NCBI GenBank assembly: GCA_039182125.1
Contig: JBCDCH010000009.1
Span: forward strand, 16,690-80,689
Direction: 5' to 3'
DNA length: 64,000 nucleotides
DNA from: Planctomycetota bacterium
GTDB lineage: Bacteria; Planctomycetota; Phycisphaerae; Tepidisphaerales; Tepidisphaeraceae
The notes under the pieces are model-generated. The model saw nothing but the letters and a program-made list of their open reading frames with translations, had not been told where the DNA came from and did not search any database. A program made the translations under genes and the position numbers. Position 1 is the stretch's first letter. Each line of letters opens with the position of its first letter. Positions 47,123 through 54,636 of this stretch are shown here, in pieces.

Positions 47123-48064
47123 TTATTCGGTCCTCTTGGCGATGGCGCGTTGAACGATGGCGAAGGCAATGAGGATCAGCGCGAGCGTCCAGCCGATCGC
47201 GCTGGCGTAGCCGAGGTCGCCGGTGTCGAAGCCGGTTTGGTAGAGGTACATGACGACGGTGAGCCCGGCGTTCTCCGGGCCCGGGCCGTTACCAAGTAGC
47301 AGGTATGGCAACTCGAACAGCTGCATCGACCCGATGAACGAGAGAAGCACGACGAACGACGCCACCGGCGCGATCGCCGGGAGTGTGACGTTTAGAAACC
47401 GGTGCCAGGCATTGGCCCCGTCGATCTCGGCGGCTTCGAGCAGCGACTTGTCGACGCTCTGCAAGGCTGCAAGGAAGTACACCATGTTGAAACCGACGTA
47501 CATCCAGAATGCCGCGATGATCAGCGATGGCATGACGAATTTCTCCAGCCAGGGAAACTCGACGTCCCACGTCGGGATGATCGACGCGAGGGTGACGTTG
47601 ATCAGCCCGGTGTTCTTCTGGAACATCAACGCAAACAGCACCGCGACGAACACGAGCCCGACCAGCGATGGTGCGAAGAAGATGAGCCGATAGAACGAGC
47701 GGGCTCTAAGGCCGGGTCGATTGAGCAGCAGTGCCAGTCCCAGCGATGCCGGCAGCTGCACGAACACGCTGCCGGCGGCGAAGATGAACGTGTTCTTCAG
47801 CGCGATCCAGAATCGGCTGTCGTTGACGAGGAAGGTGATGTTGTCGAACCCGACGAACTCGCTGGACCGGGGGCCGAACGTCTGCTGCGTGATGAGCAGC
47901 AGCGAGTAGAACAACGGATAGACGATGAACGTGAGGAAGATGAGAATGAACGGCGCGATGAAGAAGTACGGTGCCCACCACGACCGCTTGCTCATCCCGC
48001 CGACCGCCTGAGGCGGTGCCGCAGCGGTCTTGCTCGCCACGTTTGAAGATGCGGCCGCGGTCAT
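47123..48064 (-). CDS. Sugar ABC transporter permease, MalF/UgpA family
   Basis: 313 residues from ATG 48064, whose first bases overlap the preceding stop (ATGA). Six spans; the ATPase-coupling loop is EAAEIDGANAWHRFLNVTLP. The protein lacks the large MalF P2 domain, as in UgpA and LacF types. The N-terminus has a short Ala-rich cytoplasmic tail (about 30 residues) before the first span. Confidence 0.93.
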   Translation of the reverse strand: MTAAASSNVASKTAAAPPQAVGGMSKRSWWAPYFFIAPFILIFLTFIVYPLFYSLLLITQQTFGPRSSEFVGFDNITFLVNDSRFWIALKNTFIFAAGSVFVQLPASLGLALLLNRPGLRARSFYRLIFFAPSLVGLVFVAVLFALMFQKNTGLINVTLASIIPTWDVEFPWLEKFVMPSLIIAAFWMYVGFNMVYFLAALQSVDKSLLEAAEIDGANAWHRFLNVTLPAIAPVASFVVLLSFIGSMQLFELPYLLLGNGPGPENAGLTVVMYLYQTGFDTGDLGYASAIGWTLALILIAFAIVQRAIAKRTE

Positions 48065-49587
48065 TGGGCCGCCTCCTGTTCCTGCGTGAGTTGGTCGCGG
48101 ACGAAGACGTTTCGACCCATCTGTTTCTCCACTTCCGCCTGCACCTCGCCGAGCAGTTCCCTGGCTCGGGGTTGTAGCGCTTCGACGGTGTAGGCTTCGT
48201 TCTGATCGGCGTAACGATAAAGGCGGCTCATGGCGTTGGCCCACTCGCTTCGTGCAAGGTTACGGAACGGCGAGCTGCTGCGGGTCGGCACATCGGGTGC
48301 GAGTTCGATGAACAGCGACCCGAGCCGTTGGCCGCCGAAGTATTCCACGGGCTCGTGATAAAAAGGCTCGTCCCAAAGCGCAATGACCGGGCTGATGATC
48401 AGCGATTGTTCCCAGAGCTTTCGGGCGGTTTCGTTGGTGAGGTAGAGGAGCTTGGCCGCTTCCCACGCCGCTTCGAAGTCCTCGGTCTGCTTGGTGATGC
48501 CCAGGCAGGTGCCGCCCCAAACGCTGGTCCGTCGGCCGCCGGGTGTCCAGGCAGGCATCGGCATCGCACGCCATTTGCCGGAGAGCTGCGGCAGATCGCC
48601 CTGGTACACGCCGGTAAGCCAGTCTGGTGCGACACCGGCAAGGACGCGTCCGGTCAGACGCAACTCGTTGCCCGGTGCGCTGAAGTCGGCGGCGTCGACG
48701 GCAATCCGATCCGGGCCGATCATCCAGGTGATCAGTTTCGCCATCAGGAAGGCGTTCAGTTCCGTGTCGATCGCGAGCTTGTCGTTCTCGTCGAAAAATC
48801 CACCACCGGCCTGCATGAGCAGCATCTCGTGCATGTCGGCATTCGTGTACCAAAGATTCAGCAGGTAGCGATCAGCTTTTCCGTCGCCGTCGATGTCCTG
48901 AGCCGCCCGGAGCGTGTCGGCGAACTCGTCCCATGTCTCGATGGCTTCCACGTCGTAGCCGAGCTCTTCGACGAGGATGTCGTGGCGGTATAACAGAACG
49001 ACCGGGTGAACGTCATGCGGGATGCCAAAGATTCGGCCGCGTGTCGACCATTGGCTGAAGCTCGGCTCGTTGATCTGCTCGTAAATGCCTTCGCTCTTGA
49101 GCCGGTCGGTGAGATCGACGAAACCGACATCCTCCAGCGGGCCGGAGAAGACTTTACCGATGACGCCCTGCTCGACTTCGATGAGATCGGCGACCGGTGT
49201 GTCGGACATGAAGCCGCTGAGCATTCGCCGCTGTAGCGCCTGTCCGTCGATCAGGAAGATGTTGAGCTTGAGATCGTCTTTATCGGTGTTGGCCGCGTTG
49301 TACTCCTCGGCGAGGGGGATGTACATGTCCGAGTGGTTGCGGGCGAACGTCCACATCGTCAGGCCTTCGACATCTTTCTCGGGCCAGGCGAGTACCACGA
49401 CCGACGACACGACGGCGATGATGATGATCAGCCACGCGCCCAGCGAGAGTTGAAGCGGGAGCCGTTCGACGAACGTCTCCTTGTACTCCGGTGCCGTGCT
49501 CGGAGGTAAGCTCTCAAGAATACTCACCGGCTCATTTGCCGCTGATGCGCGAGTACGGGCTGTTGTCTGATCCGGCTGGTATGTCAC
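48061..49587 (-). CDS. Membrane-anchored extracellular sugar-binding protein of an ABC importer
   Basis: 508 residues from GTG 49587, chosen because GTGAGG lies eight bases before it; longer open frame upstream is unlikely. There is no cleavable signal: residues about 45-68 (LGAWLIIIIAVVSSVVVLAW) form a transmembrane anchor after a 40-residue cytoplasmic tail. The outside part is a type 1 sugar-binding fold: LTMWTFARNHSDMYIPLAEEY, GIPHDVHPVVLLYRHDI, ETWDEFADTLRAAQDIDGDG and WGGTCLGITKQTEDFEAAW. It brings an oligosaccharide to the two permeases downstream; no ATPase gene is nearby, so a shared MsmX/UgpC-type ATPase is likely. Confidence 0.9.
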   Translation of the reverse strand: MTYQPDQTTARTRASAANEPVSILESLPPSTAPEYKETFVERLPLQLSLGAWLIIIIAVVSSVVVLAWPEKDVEGLTMWTFARNHSDMYIPLAEEYNAANTDKDDLKLNIFLIDGQALQRRMLSGFMSDTPVADLIEVEQGVIGKVFSGPLEDVGFVDLTDRLKSEGIYEQINEPSFSQWSTRGRIFGIPHDVHPVVLLYRHDILVEELGYDVEAIETWDEFADTLRAAQDIDGDGKADRYLLNLWYTNADMHEMLLMQAGGGFFDENDKLAIDTELNAFLMAKLITWMIGPDRIAVDAADFSAPGNELRLTGRVLAGVAPDWLTGVYQGDLPQLSGKWRAMPMPAWTPGGRRTSVWGGTCLGITKQTEDFEAAWEAAKLLYLTNETARKLWEQSLIISPVIALWDEPFYHEPVEYFGGQRLGSLFIELAPDVPTRSSSPFRNLARSEWANAMSRLYRYADQNEAYTVEALQPRARELLGEVQAEVEKQMGRNVFVRDQLTQEQEAAQ

Positions 49588-49617
49588 TGTCGGAACCTCA
49601 CTCCACACTGATTGTGC

Positions 49618-49635
49618 ATTGAAACGTGTTTCAAT
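49618..49635. promoter_or_regulatory. LacI-family operator-like palindrome upstream of the sugar ABC importer
   Basis: ATTGAAAC-GT-GTTTCAAT: two perfect 8-bp arms around two bases. TGAAAC..GTTTCA is the classical half-site of LacI/CcpA-type regulators. It lies 31 bp upstream of the binding-protein GTG (49587), where repression or catabolite control would act, and its last base is part of the uppS stop codon. No lacI-type gene is in the window. Confidence 0.55.
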
Positions 49636-50402
49636 CAAACCGTCTGAAGCGTATTCGACTGATCGAGCGCGCCGAACCGCCGGTTGCGTTGGGCGAATGC
49701 ACGGATCGCGCGGTGTAGTTCTTCGGCATCGAACTCCGGCCAAAGTGCGTCGCTGACGAAGAGTTCGGCATAGCTGATCTGCCAGAGCAAGTAGTTGGAG
49801 ATACGCATCTCCCCTGCCGTGCGGATGAGCAAGTCTGGATCGGGTAGGCCTGCAGTGTAGAGGTGAGCGTCGATCGTGTCGTGATCGATGTCGCCGGGCA
49901 GCAACTCACCTGCCGCGACCTTGCGGGCGATCGACTTCATCGCGTCGGCGATCTCGGTGCGACTGCCATAGTTGAGAGCGAGGTTGAGGACGAGCCCGTT
50001 GTTGTTGCCGGTCTCGTCCAACGTGATCGCGAGTTCGTCCTGGAGCAGTTCCGGCAACTCGTCAGATCGGCCGATCTGCATGAATTTGACGTTCTCGCGC
50101 ATCATTCTCGGCCGTTCGCGGCGGAGGTAGTCGACGTACATCTGCATGAGCGCCTCCACCTCGTCGGCCGGACGTTTCCAGTTCTCGACGCTGAAGCTGT
50201 ACAGCGTGATGACATCCGGCCCGCCGAGTTGCCGACGCATCTCGACGCACTCGGTGACCAAGTCCGGCACCACCGCCGCCCCGCGGTCATGGCCGTTGAT
50301 TCGCTCCATCCCCTGCTGCACCGCCCAGCGCCCGTTGCCATCCATGATGATCGCGATGTGACGCGGGATCCGTTCACGCGGAAGATCGCTGAGAGGGTGC
50401 AT
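49635..50402 (-). CDS. uppS: Undecaprenyl diphosphate synthase (cis-prenyltransferase)
   Basis: 255 residues from ATG 50402, before which TACGAT ends six bases upstream. UPP synthase motifs: HIAIIMDGNGRWAV (catalytic Asp in MDGN), GHDRGA, YSFSVENWKRP, LNYGSRTEI and DLLIRTAGEMRISNYLLWQ. It adds isopentenyl units to farnesyl diphosphate to make the C55 carrier for peptidoglycan and O-antigen. UppP at 57594 recycles the product. cimA lies 81 bp upstream on the same strand. Confidence 0.97.
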   Translation of the reverse strand: MHPLSDLPRERIPRHIAIIMDGNGRWAVQQGMERINGHDRGAAVVPDLVTECVEMRRQLGGPDVITLYSFSVENWKRPADEVEALMQMYVDYLRRERPRMMRENVKFMQIGRSDELPELLQDELAITLDETGNNNGLVLNLALNYGSRTEIADAMKSIARKVAAGELLPGDIDHDTIDAHLYTAGLPDPDLLIRTAGEMRISNYLLWQISYAELFVSDALWPEFDAEELHRAIRAFAQRNRRFGALDQSNTLQTV

Positions 50403-50483
50403 GGGGTGATCGTAGCGAAGAAGAAATCCGAATGCCGAGTTCCCGAATGACGAATGAGATCCGAAGGCCGAATGGTCCAAGAC

Positions 50484-52094
50484 TCATTTCGGATTTCTGA
50501 CTTCGGATTTCTGACTTCGGATTTCGTCATTTGCCAGCAGGTGGTACTCGAACCCGTCGATCAACGCTTCCCAGCTTGCGTTGATCACGTTCTCATCGAC
50601 ACCCACGGTACCGAAGTAGTCGGACTTGCCGTCGGACAGGTCGCGGCGGAACTCCGTGACGACGCGCACCTTCGCCGCCGTCGCTGCCGAGGAGTTGACG
50701 ACGCGCACCTTGTAGTCGACCAGGTGCAGCCCGTTGATAGCCGGGTAGTGTTCACGAAGTGCCTTACGCAGGGCATGGTCTAACGCGTCGACCGGGCCAT
50801 GCCCTTCGGCGACACGGTGTTCAACGGTGTCGCCGACATGCACCTTGCAAGTCGCCTCGGCCACCGGACGTTCGCCGTCGGTGCGGAGGATGACACAGCG
50901 GTAGTGATCGAGGGTGAAATACGCGCGCCGCTTTCCAATTTCCTTGCGGAGCAGCAGTTCGAAGCTCGCCTCGGCCGCTTCGAAAACGTAACCCGCGTTC
51001 TCCAGATCCTGCACGCGCTCGAGCACCCGGCGTTGGACTTCCCGGTCGGCTTCGATGCCGAACTTCTTGCCGAGCTTCTCGGCGATGTTGCTCGCGCCGC
51101 TCATCTCGGAGACGAGGATCTTCCGCTGGTTTCCGACGCTGGCCGGGTCGACGTGCTCATACGTCCCGGCGTGTTTGCGAACCGCGTGGACGTGCATCCC
51201 GCCCTTGTGGGCAAACGCGGAAGCACCGACGTACGGCTGCCCGCCCCACAGCGGCTGGTTGGCGATCTCGTAGACGAAGCGCGACACTTCGGTGAGTCGT
51301 TCGAGGCTGCCGGGCAGCAGCACGTCGTGGCCGAACTTGAGTGCGAGGTTGGCCGCGGCGACGACGAGGTCCATGTTGCCACAGCGTTCGCCGACGCCGT
51401 TGATCGTGCCCTGCACATGCGTTGCCCCGGCGTCGACGGCGGCCAACGCATTGGCCACGGCAACGCCCGAGTCGTTGTGCGTGTGGATGCCGACGGTGAC
51501 GTTGGACTGTGCGACGACGGCCGCGGTGGCTTCGGCGACCTCGGTCGGCATCGTGCCGCCGTTGGTGTCGCAGAGGCACAGCACCGTCGCCCCCGCCGAC
51601 TCCGCCGCTGCCAGGGTCGAAAGCGCGTGCTCGCGATCCTCCTTGAACGCGTCGAAGAAGTGCTCGGCGTCGTAGATCACCTCGCGCCCCGCATCGACAC
51701 ACACCTTCACGCTATCGGCGATCATCGCGTGATTCTCGTCGACGGTCGTGTTCAAGACATTCTCGATCTGGAACTTGATCGTCTTGCCGACGATGGTGAT
51801 CGCCGGCGTCTCGGCATCGAGCAACGCCCGCATGCCAACGTCCTCCGACGCATCGACACCTCGCCGACGGGTCATGCCAAACGCGCTGACCTTCGCATGA
51901 CTCAGCGCTGGTTCGCGAATGTCCTCGAAGAATCCCACGTCCTTCGGGTTGCTCAGCGGGTAGCCGCCCTCGATGTAGTCGAAGCCGATCTCGTCGAGCT
52001 TTCGGGCCACGAGCAGCTTGTCGGTGAGCGAGAGGTTGAAGCCTTCGCCCTGGGTGCCGTCTCTCAGCGTCGTGTCATAAAGGTGGATTCTCAT
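50484..52094 (-). CDS. cimA: (R)-citramalate synthase
   Basis: 536 residues from ATG 52094. The catalytic barrel begins DTTLRDGTQGEGFNLS with metal ligands in RDGT and HTHNDSGVAVANAL; CDTNGGTMP and GTINGVGERCGNMDL are further family motifs. A LeuA-type C-terminal regulatory domain follows (about 400-520), the site of isoleucine feedback in CimA. It makes citramalate from pyruvate and acetyl-CoA, opening the threonine-independent route to isoleucine. The final 13 residues (IRSQKSEVRNPK) are translated from 14-bp direct repeats and are probably not native. An isoleucine attenuator lies upstream (52141-52304). Confidence 0.93.
   Translation of the reverse strand: MRIHLYDTTLRDGTQGEGFNLSLTDKLLVARKLDEIGFDYIEGGYPLSNPKDVGFFEDIREPALSHAKVSAFGMTRRRGVDASEDVGMRALLDAETPAITIVGKTIKFQIENVLNTTVDENHAMIADSVKVCVDAGREVIYDAEHFFDAFKEDREHALSTLAAAESAGATVLCLCDTNGGTMPTEVAEATAAVVAQSNVTVGIHTHNDSGVAVANALAAVDAGATHVQGTINGVGERCGNMDLVVAAANLALKFGHDVLLPGSLERLTEVSRFVYEIANQPLWGGQPYVGASAFAHKGGMHVHAVRKHAGTYEHVDPASVGNQRKILVSEMSGASNIAEKLGKKFGIEADREVQRRVLERVQDLENAGYVFEAAEASFELLLRKEIGKRRAYFTLDHYRCVILRTDGERPVAEATCKVHVGDTVEHRVAEGHGPVDALDHALRKALREHYPAINGLHLVDYKVRVVNSSAATAAKVRVVTEFRRDLSDGKSDYFGTVGVDENVINASWEALIDGFEYHLLANDEIRSQKSEVRNPK
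50488..50530. repeat. Three tandem 14-bp repeats at the 3' end of cimA
   Basis: TTCGGATTTCTGAC occurs at 50488-50501 and 50502-50515, and a degenerate third copy at 50516-50530. They encode the last residues of the cimA frame. Similar degenerate ATCCGAA/GAATGA words occur at 50425-50480 and at 52095-52135 upstream of cimA. Confidence 0.8.
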
Positions 52095-52140
52095 GGAGTG
52101 ATGAATGAGGAATGCGGAATGATGAATGGAGAGAGACGGA

Positions 52141-52176
52141 AACAAAACGCCCCGCCGTTGGTGGTCGGCGGGGCGT
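52141..52176 (-). terminator. Intrinsic terminator of the cimA attenuator
   Basis: On the minus strand ACGCCCCGCCG and CGGCGGGGCGT form a perfect 11-bp stem around an 8-base loop (ACCACCAA), followed at once by a T-rich tail (TTTGTTT). It lies 46 bp upstream of the cimA ATG and 32 bp after the leader-peptide stop. Confidence 0.85.
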
Positions 52177-52207
52177 GTGGTCTTGGGCAAAACTGCAGGA
52201 GAACCGG

Positions 52208-52267
52208 TCACCGCCGCCGATGCGGGATGATGATGTCGATCCGAATAATGGCCGAGCTCGCGGTCAT
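52208..52267 (-). CDS. Isoleucine-rich leader peptide of cimA
   Basis: Nineteen residues, MTASSAIIRIDIIIPHRRR, then TGA. Six of 19 codons are Ile (ATT ATT, ATC, ATC ATC ATC), an extreme bias that matches the pathway of the downstream gene (cimA, isoleucine precursor). The run ATC ATC ATC is followed by CAT CGG CGG CGG TGA; its TCGGCGG can pair with CCGCCGA in the terminator's 5' arm and loop, so a ribosome stalled at the Ile codons would leave it free to block the terminator. The start lies nine bases after a -10 box, so the transcript is almost leaderless. Confidence 0.75.
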   Translation of the reverse strand: MTASSAIIRIDIIIPHRRR

Positions 52268-52276
52268 ACGTGGTGG

Positions 52277-52304
52277 AGCATAGCGGCTGGCGTCTACTTG
52301 ACAA
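52277..52304 (-). promoter_or_regulatory. Sigma70-type promoter of the cimA attenuator
   Basis: TTGTCA (-35, 52299-52304) and TATGCT (-10, 52277-52282) are 16 bp apart. Transcription should start about 52270, two to four bases before the leader-peptide ATG. The -35 box lies inside the last codons of the cupredoxin gene. Confidence 0.65.
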
Positions 52305-52590
52305 CCACCCTGCCAGTCATGCGCGGGTGGAGCTTGGAACCGTACGGATAGGTCCCGGACGTCGTGAAGGTGTGGGTGTAACTTTTGCCCGGCTTGAGCG
52401 GCCCGGAGTCGAAGGCACCGCTGGTCGAGGTGACGGTGTAGTCGCGGGTGTCGTTGTTCTTCCAGGTGACCGACTCGCCGGCCTTAATCGAGACCGTGCC
52501 GGGCGTGAACTTCAACTCCTTCACGCTCACCGTGGCGGCGACGCAAACGGCAAGGGCAGCGGTCAGGATCAGGGCGGGGATGCGGCGCAT
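52294..52590 (-). CDS. Secreted cupredoxin-fold protein with altered copper site
   Basis: 98 residues, signal peptide MRRIPALILTAALAVCVA. The plastocyanin-like fold is recognisable: VKELKFTPGTVSIKAGESVTWKNND, RDYTVTSTSGAFDSG, GKSYTHTFTTSGTYPYGSKLHPRMTG. Usual type-1 copper ligands are His (DxxHTV), Cys, His and Met. Here the first His is Tyr (DYTV) and the Cys is Ser (GSKLH); the second His and the Met (HPRM) remain. Copper binding as a blue protein is thus unlikely. Its own ATG has TACTGT nine bases upstream. Divergent from the HD hydrolase gene. Confidence 0.85.
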   Translation of the reverse strand: MRRIPALILTAALAVCVAATVSVKELKFTPGTVSIKAGESVTWKNNDTRDYTVTSTSGAFDSGPLKPGKSYTHTFTTSGTYPYGSKLHPRMTGRVVVK

Positions 52591-52666
52591 GATGGTGTAA
52601 CAGTATCGACCCGGCGGTAGGCATTCGGTTAGTTTCCGCCCAGGGCGGACGTGCTACCTTCGGTGC

Positions 52667-53941
52667 ATGTCCGAGAAGATCATCCGCGACCCGGTCCATG
52701 ACGTGATCGCCCTCCGCACCGAGGACGACACCGAGGGGTTGCTCTTCGAGCTTCTCAACGCCCGGGAGTCCCAACGCCTACGCCGCATCCGGCAGCTCGG
52801 CATGGCATCCTTGGCGTATCCGGGGGCGGACCATTCGCGCTACAGCCACTCGCTGGGCGTCATGCAGACGGCCCGACGGATGCTCGATCGGCTCGAACGC
52901 AACCACGCCATCGACGCCGAGGATCGCAAGATCGCCCTGTGTGCCGCCCTGCTGCATGATCTCGGGCACGGCCCCTTCAGCCATGTCTTCGAGCGTGTCA
53001 CTGGCATCCACCATGAACGTCTCTCGGCCCGCGTGATCAACGATCCGACGACAGAGGTCCATCAGCTTCTGATCTCCCACGACAAGTCACTGCCCGAGCG
53101 GATCACCGACCTGCTGGCCGGGCCCGAACCGCGGACTTTTCTTGGGGACCTGATCAGTTCGCAGCTCGACGCGGACCGGATCGACTACCTGCTACGAGAC
53201 AACCTGATGACCGGCAGCCGGTACGGGCACTTTGACATGACCTGGCTGCTGACGGCGCTGACGATCGAGCCGACCGGCGGGCGGCTGGCGGTCTTGCCCA
53301 AGGCCGTCTCGGCGGTCGAGGCGTACCTGATGGCGCGGTACCACATGTACCGCAACGTTTACTTCCACAAGGTCGTCCGGGCGGCCGAGGGGATGGTGCA
53401 GCTGATCCTGCAACGCGCCAAACGCCTTGCGGTGCAAGGCCGGCTCGAATGGTCAGCCGCGACCGGCGGCGTGGAGAAAGCGCTCACCGGCAACCGCCTC
53501 ACCACGCCGGAATTCCTCGACCTCGACGACGCCGCGGTCATGCAATGCTTCAAGGCGTGGACCACCGGCACCGATCCGTTGCTGGCCAACCTCTGCCGCG
53601 GGATGGTCGAACGCAAGCTCTACAAAACCGTCGAGCTTCACGACTGCAGCGACCCGGCCGGCGCGTTCGCGGCGGCGCAGTCGGCGGTCGAAAGCGTGGG
53701 CGGCGATCCGGACTATCACCTGTTTCTCGACGAGGTGAGCGACACGCCGTACAAGACGGCCGGCGGTGAGTTCGAGGGCGGCGCGTTCGGCAGCGAGGTG
53801 ATCGTCGCCGGCCGGGAAGGCCCGGTGCCGATCGCCCGACTGTCGCCGATGGTCAAAGCACTCGCCGAGCAGTTACGGTTTTGCCGGATTCACGTCGCGT
53901 CGGCGTACCGAGACGTCGTCGCCGAAGCGATTCAATCTTGA
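52667..53941 (+). CDS. HD-domain phosphohydrolase (dNTPase-like)
   Basis: 424 residues; TACCTT ends six bases before the ATG. The N-terminus IIRDPVHDVIALR and LLNARESQRLRRIRQLGMA, then HSRYSHSLGVMQTA, match the SAMHD1/YdhJ-like HD group. HD motif: ALLHDLGHGPFSHVFE. LISSQLDADRIDYLLRDNLMTG is another family hallmark. Relatives hydrolyse dNTPs or related nucleotides; the substrate here is untested. Its end overlaps the truncated-haemoglobin gene by ten bases. Confidence 0.9.
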   Translation: MSEKIIRDPVHDVIALRTEDDTEGLLFELLNARESQRLRRIRQLGMASLAYPGADHSRYSHSLGVMQTARRMLDRLERNHAIDAEDRKIALCAALLHDLGHGPFSHVFERVTGIHHERLSARVINDPTTEVHQLLISHDKSLPERITDLLAGPEPRTFLGDLISSQLDADRIDYLLRDNLMTGSRYGHFDMTWLLTALTIEPTGGRLAVLPKAVSAVEAYLMARYHMYRNVYFHKVVRAAEGMVQLILQRAKRLAVQGRLEWSAATGGVEKALTGNRLTTPEFLDLDDAAVMQCFKAWTTGTDPLLANLCRGMVERKLYKTVELHDCSDPAGAFAAAQSAVESVGGDPDYHLFLDEVSDTPYKTAGGEFEGGAFGSEVIVAGREGPVPIARLSPMVKALAEQLRFCRIHVASAYRDVVAEAIQS

Positions 53942-54312
53942 TTCCGCATATGTTCCGCGACTTGCACGAAAAACGGCGTGAGCGTCGCCCGGACGTTGGC
54001 CGGCACTTCGGTCTCGTCCATCGCGGCCGACATCAGTTCGAGCCAGCGGTCGCGCTCGGCCGGGCCGATGGCGAAAGGCATGTGACGCATGCGGAGCCGC
54101 GGATGGCCACGCTTTTCGGAGTACTCGGTCGAAAGACCGAAGCGTTGACAGAGAAACGCCCGCAGCCGCCACTCTGCACCTTCCCAGTCATCCGGCGGGT
54201 AGAGCACGCCGACGATGTCGTCCTCGCGAACCCGACGATAGAACGCGGCGACGAGGCGTGTGAACCCCGCCTCTCCGAACTCGGCCATCGTTCGATCTTC
54301 ACCCAATTGCAT
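53932..54312 (-). CDS. Group II truncated haemoglobin
   Basis: 126 residues. Family II (GlbO-like) features: FYRRVREDDIVGVLYPPDDWEGAEWRL, YSEKRGHPRLRMRHMPFAIG (proximal His77 in RMRH) and WLELMSAAMDE. It binds O2 or NO and may protect against nitrosative stress. TAAGCT ends five bases before the ATG; its TAA is the stop codon of the upstream small membrane-protein gene. Confidence 0.9.
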   Translation of the reverse strand: MQLGEDRTMAEFGEAGFTRLVAAFYRRVREDDIVGVLYPPDDWEGAEWRLRAFLCQRFGLSTEYSEKRGHPRLRMRHMPFAIGPAERDRWLELMSAAMDETEVPANVRATLTPFFVQVAEHMRNQD

Positions 54313-54320
54313 GGGACAGC

Positions 54321-54608
54321 TTAGCTGATCCGCTTGCGGATCGATAACGGAAGGTCGTCCAGCTCATCCTTCATCGAGTCAGGGATCGCGTCTGGGTTGA
54401 GGTACGCCCAAGCGGCGACGGTCGCGGTGAGGGCGGCCATGCCGATCGGGAGGATGCCGAAGGCCGAGACTTTCCGAGCCTTGCCGTTGCAGCAAGCGTT
54501 GAGGGCGGCAATGCCCACTGCAGCGACCGCGATACCGCCGATCGCCGGGACCGCGGTTTTCACGATCCGCTGGTCCATTTCGTCCGATGTGTCGAATGGA
54601 TTATTCAC
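54321..54608 (-). CDS. Small membrane protein, hypothetical
   Basis: 95 residues from GTG 54608 (NNPFDTSDEMDQ). Two hydrophobic segments (AVPAIGGIAVAAVGIAALNAC and GILPIGMAALTATVAAWAYL) separated by NGKARKVS are predicted spans. The C-terminal tail (DAIPDSMKDELDDLPLSIRKRIS) is soluble. No family was recognised. Its TAA stop doubles as the start of the -10 hexamer for the haemoglobin gene. Confidence 0.55.
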   Translation of the reverse strand: MNNPFDTSDEMDQRIVKTAVPAIGGIAVAAVGIAALNACCNGKARKVSAFGILPIGMAALTATVAAWAYLNPDAIPDSMKDELDDLPLSIRKRIS

Positions 54609-54636
54609 AGTGTGTTGAAAGCGAAACCCGTGCCGA

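Noticed and set aside
50488..50530. CRISPR-like short direct repeats
   Set aside because: The units are tandem with no spacers, only 14 bp, and no cas gene is present.
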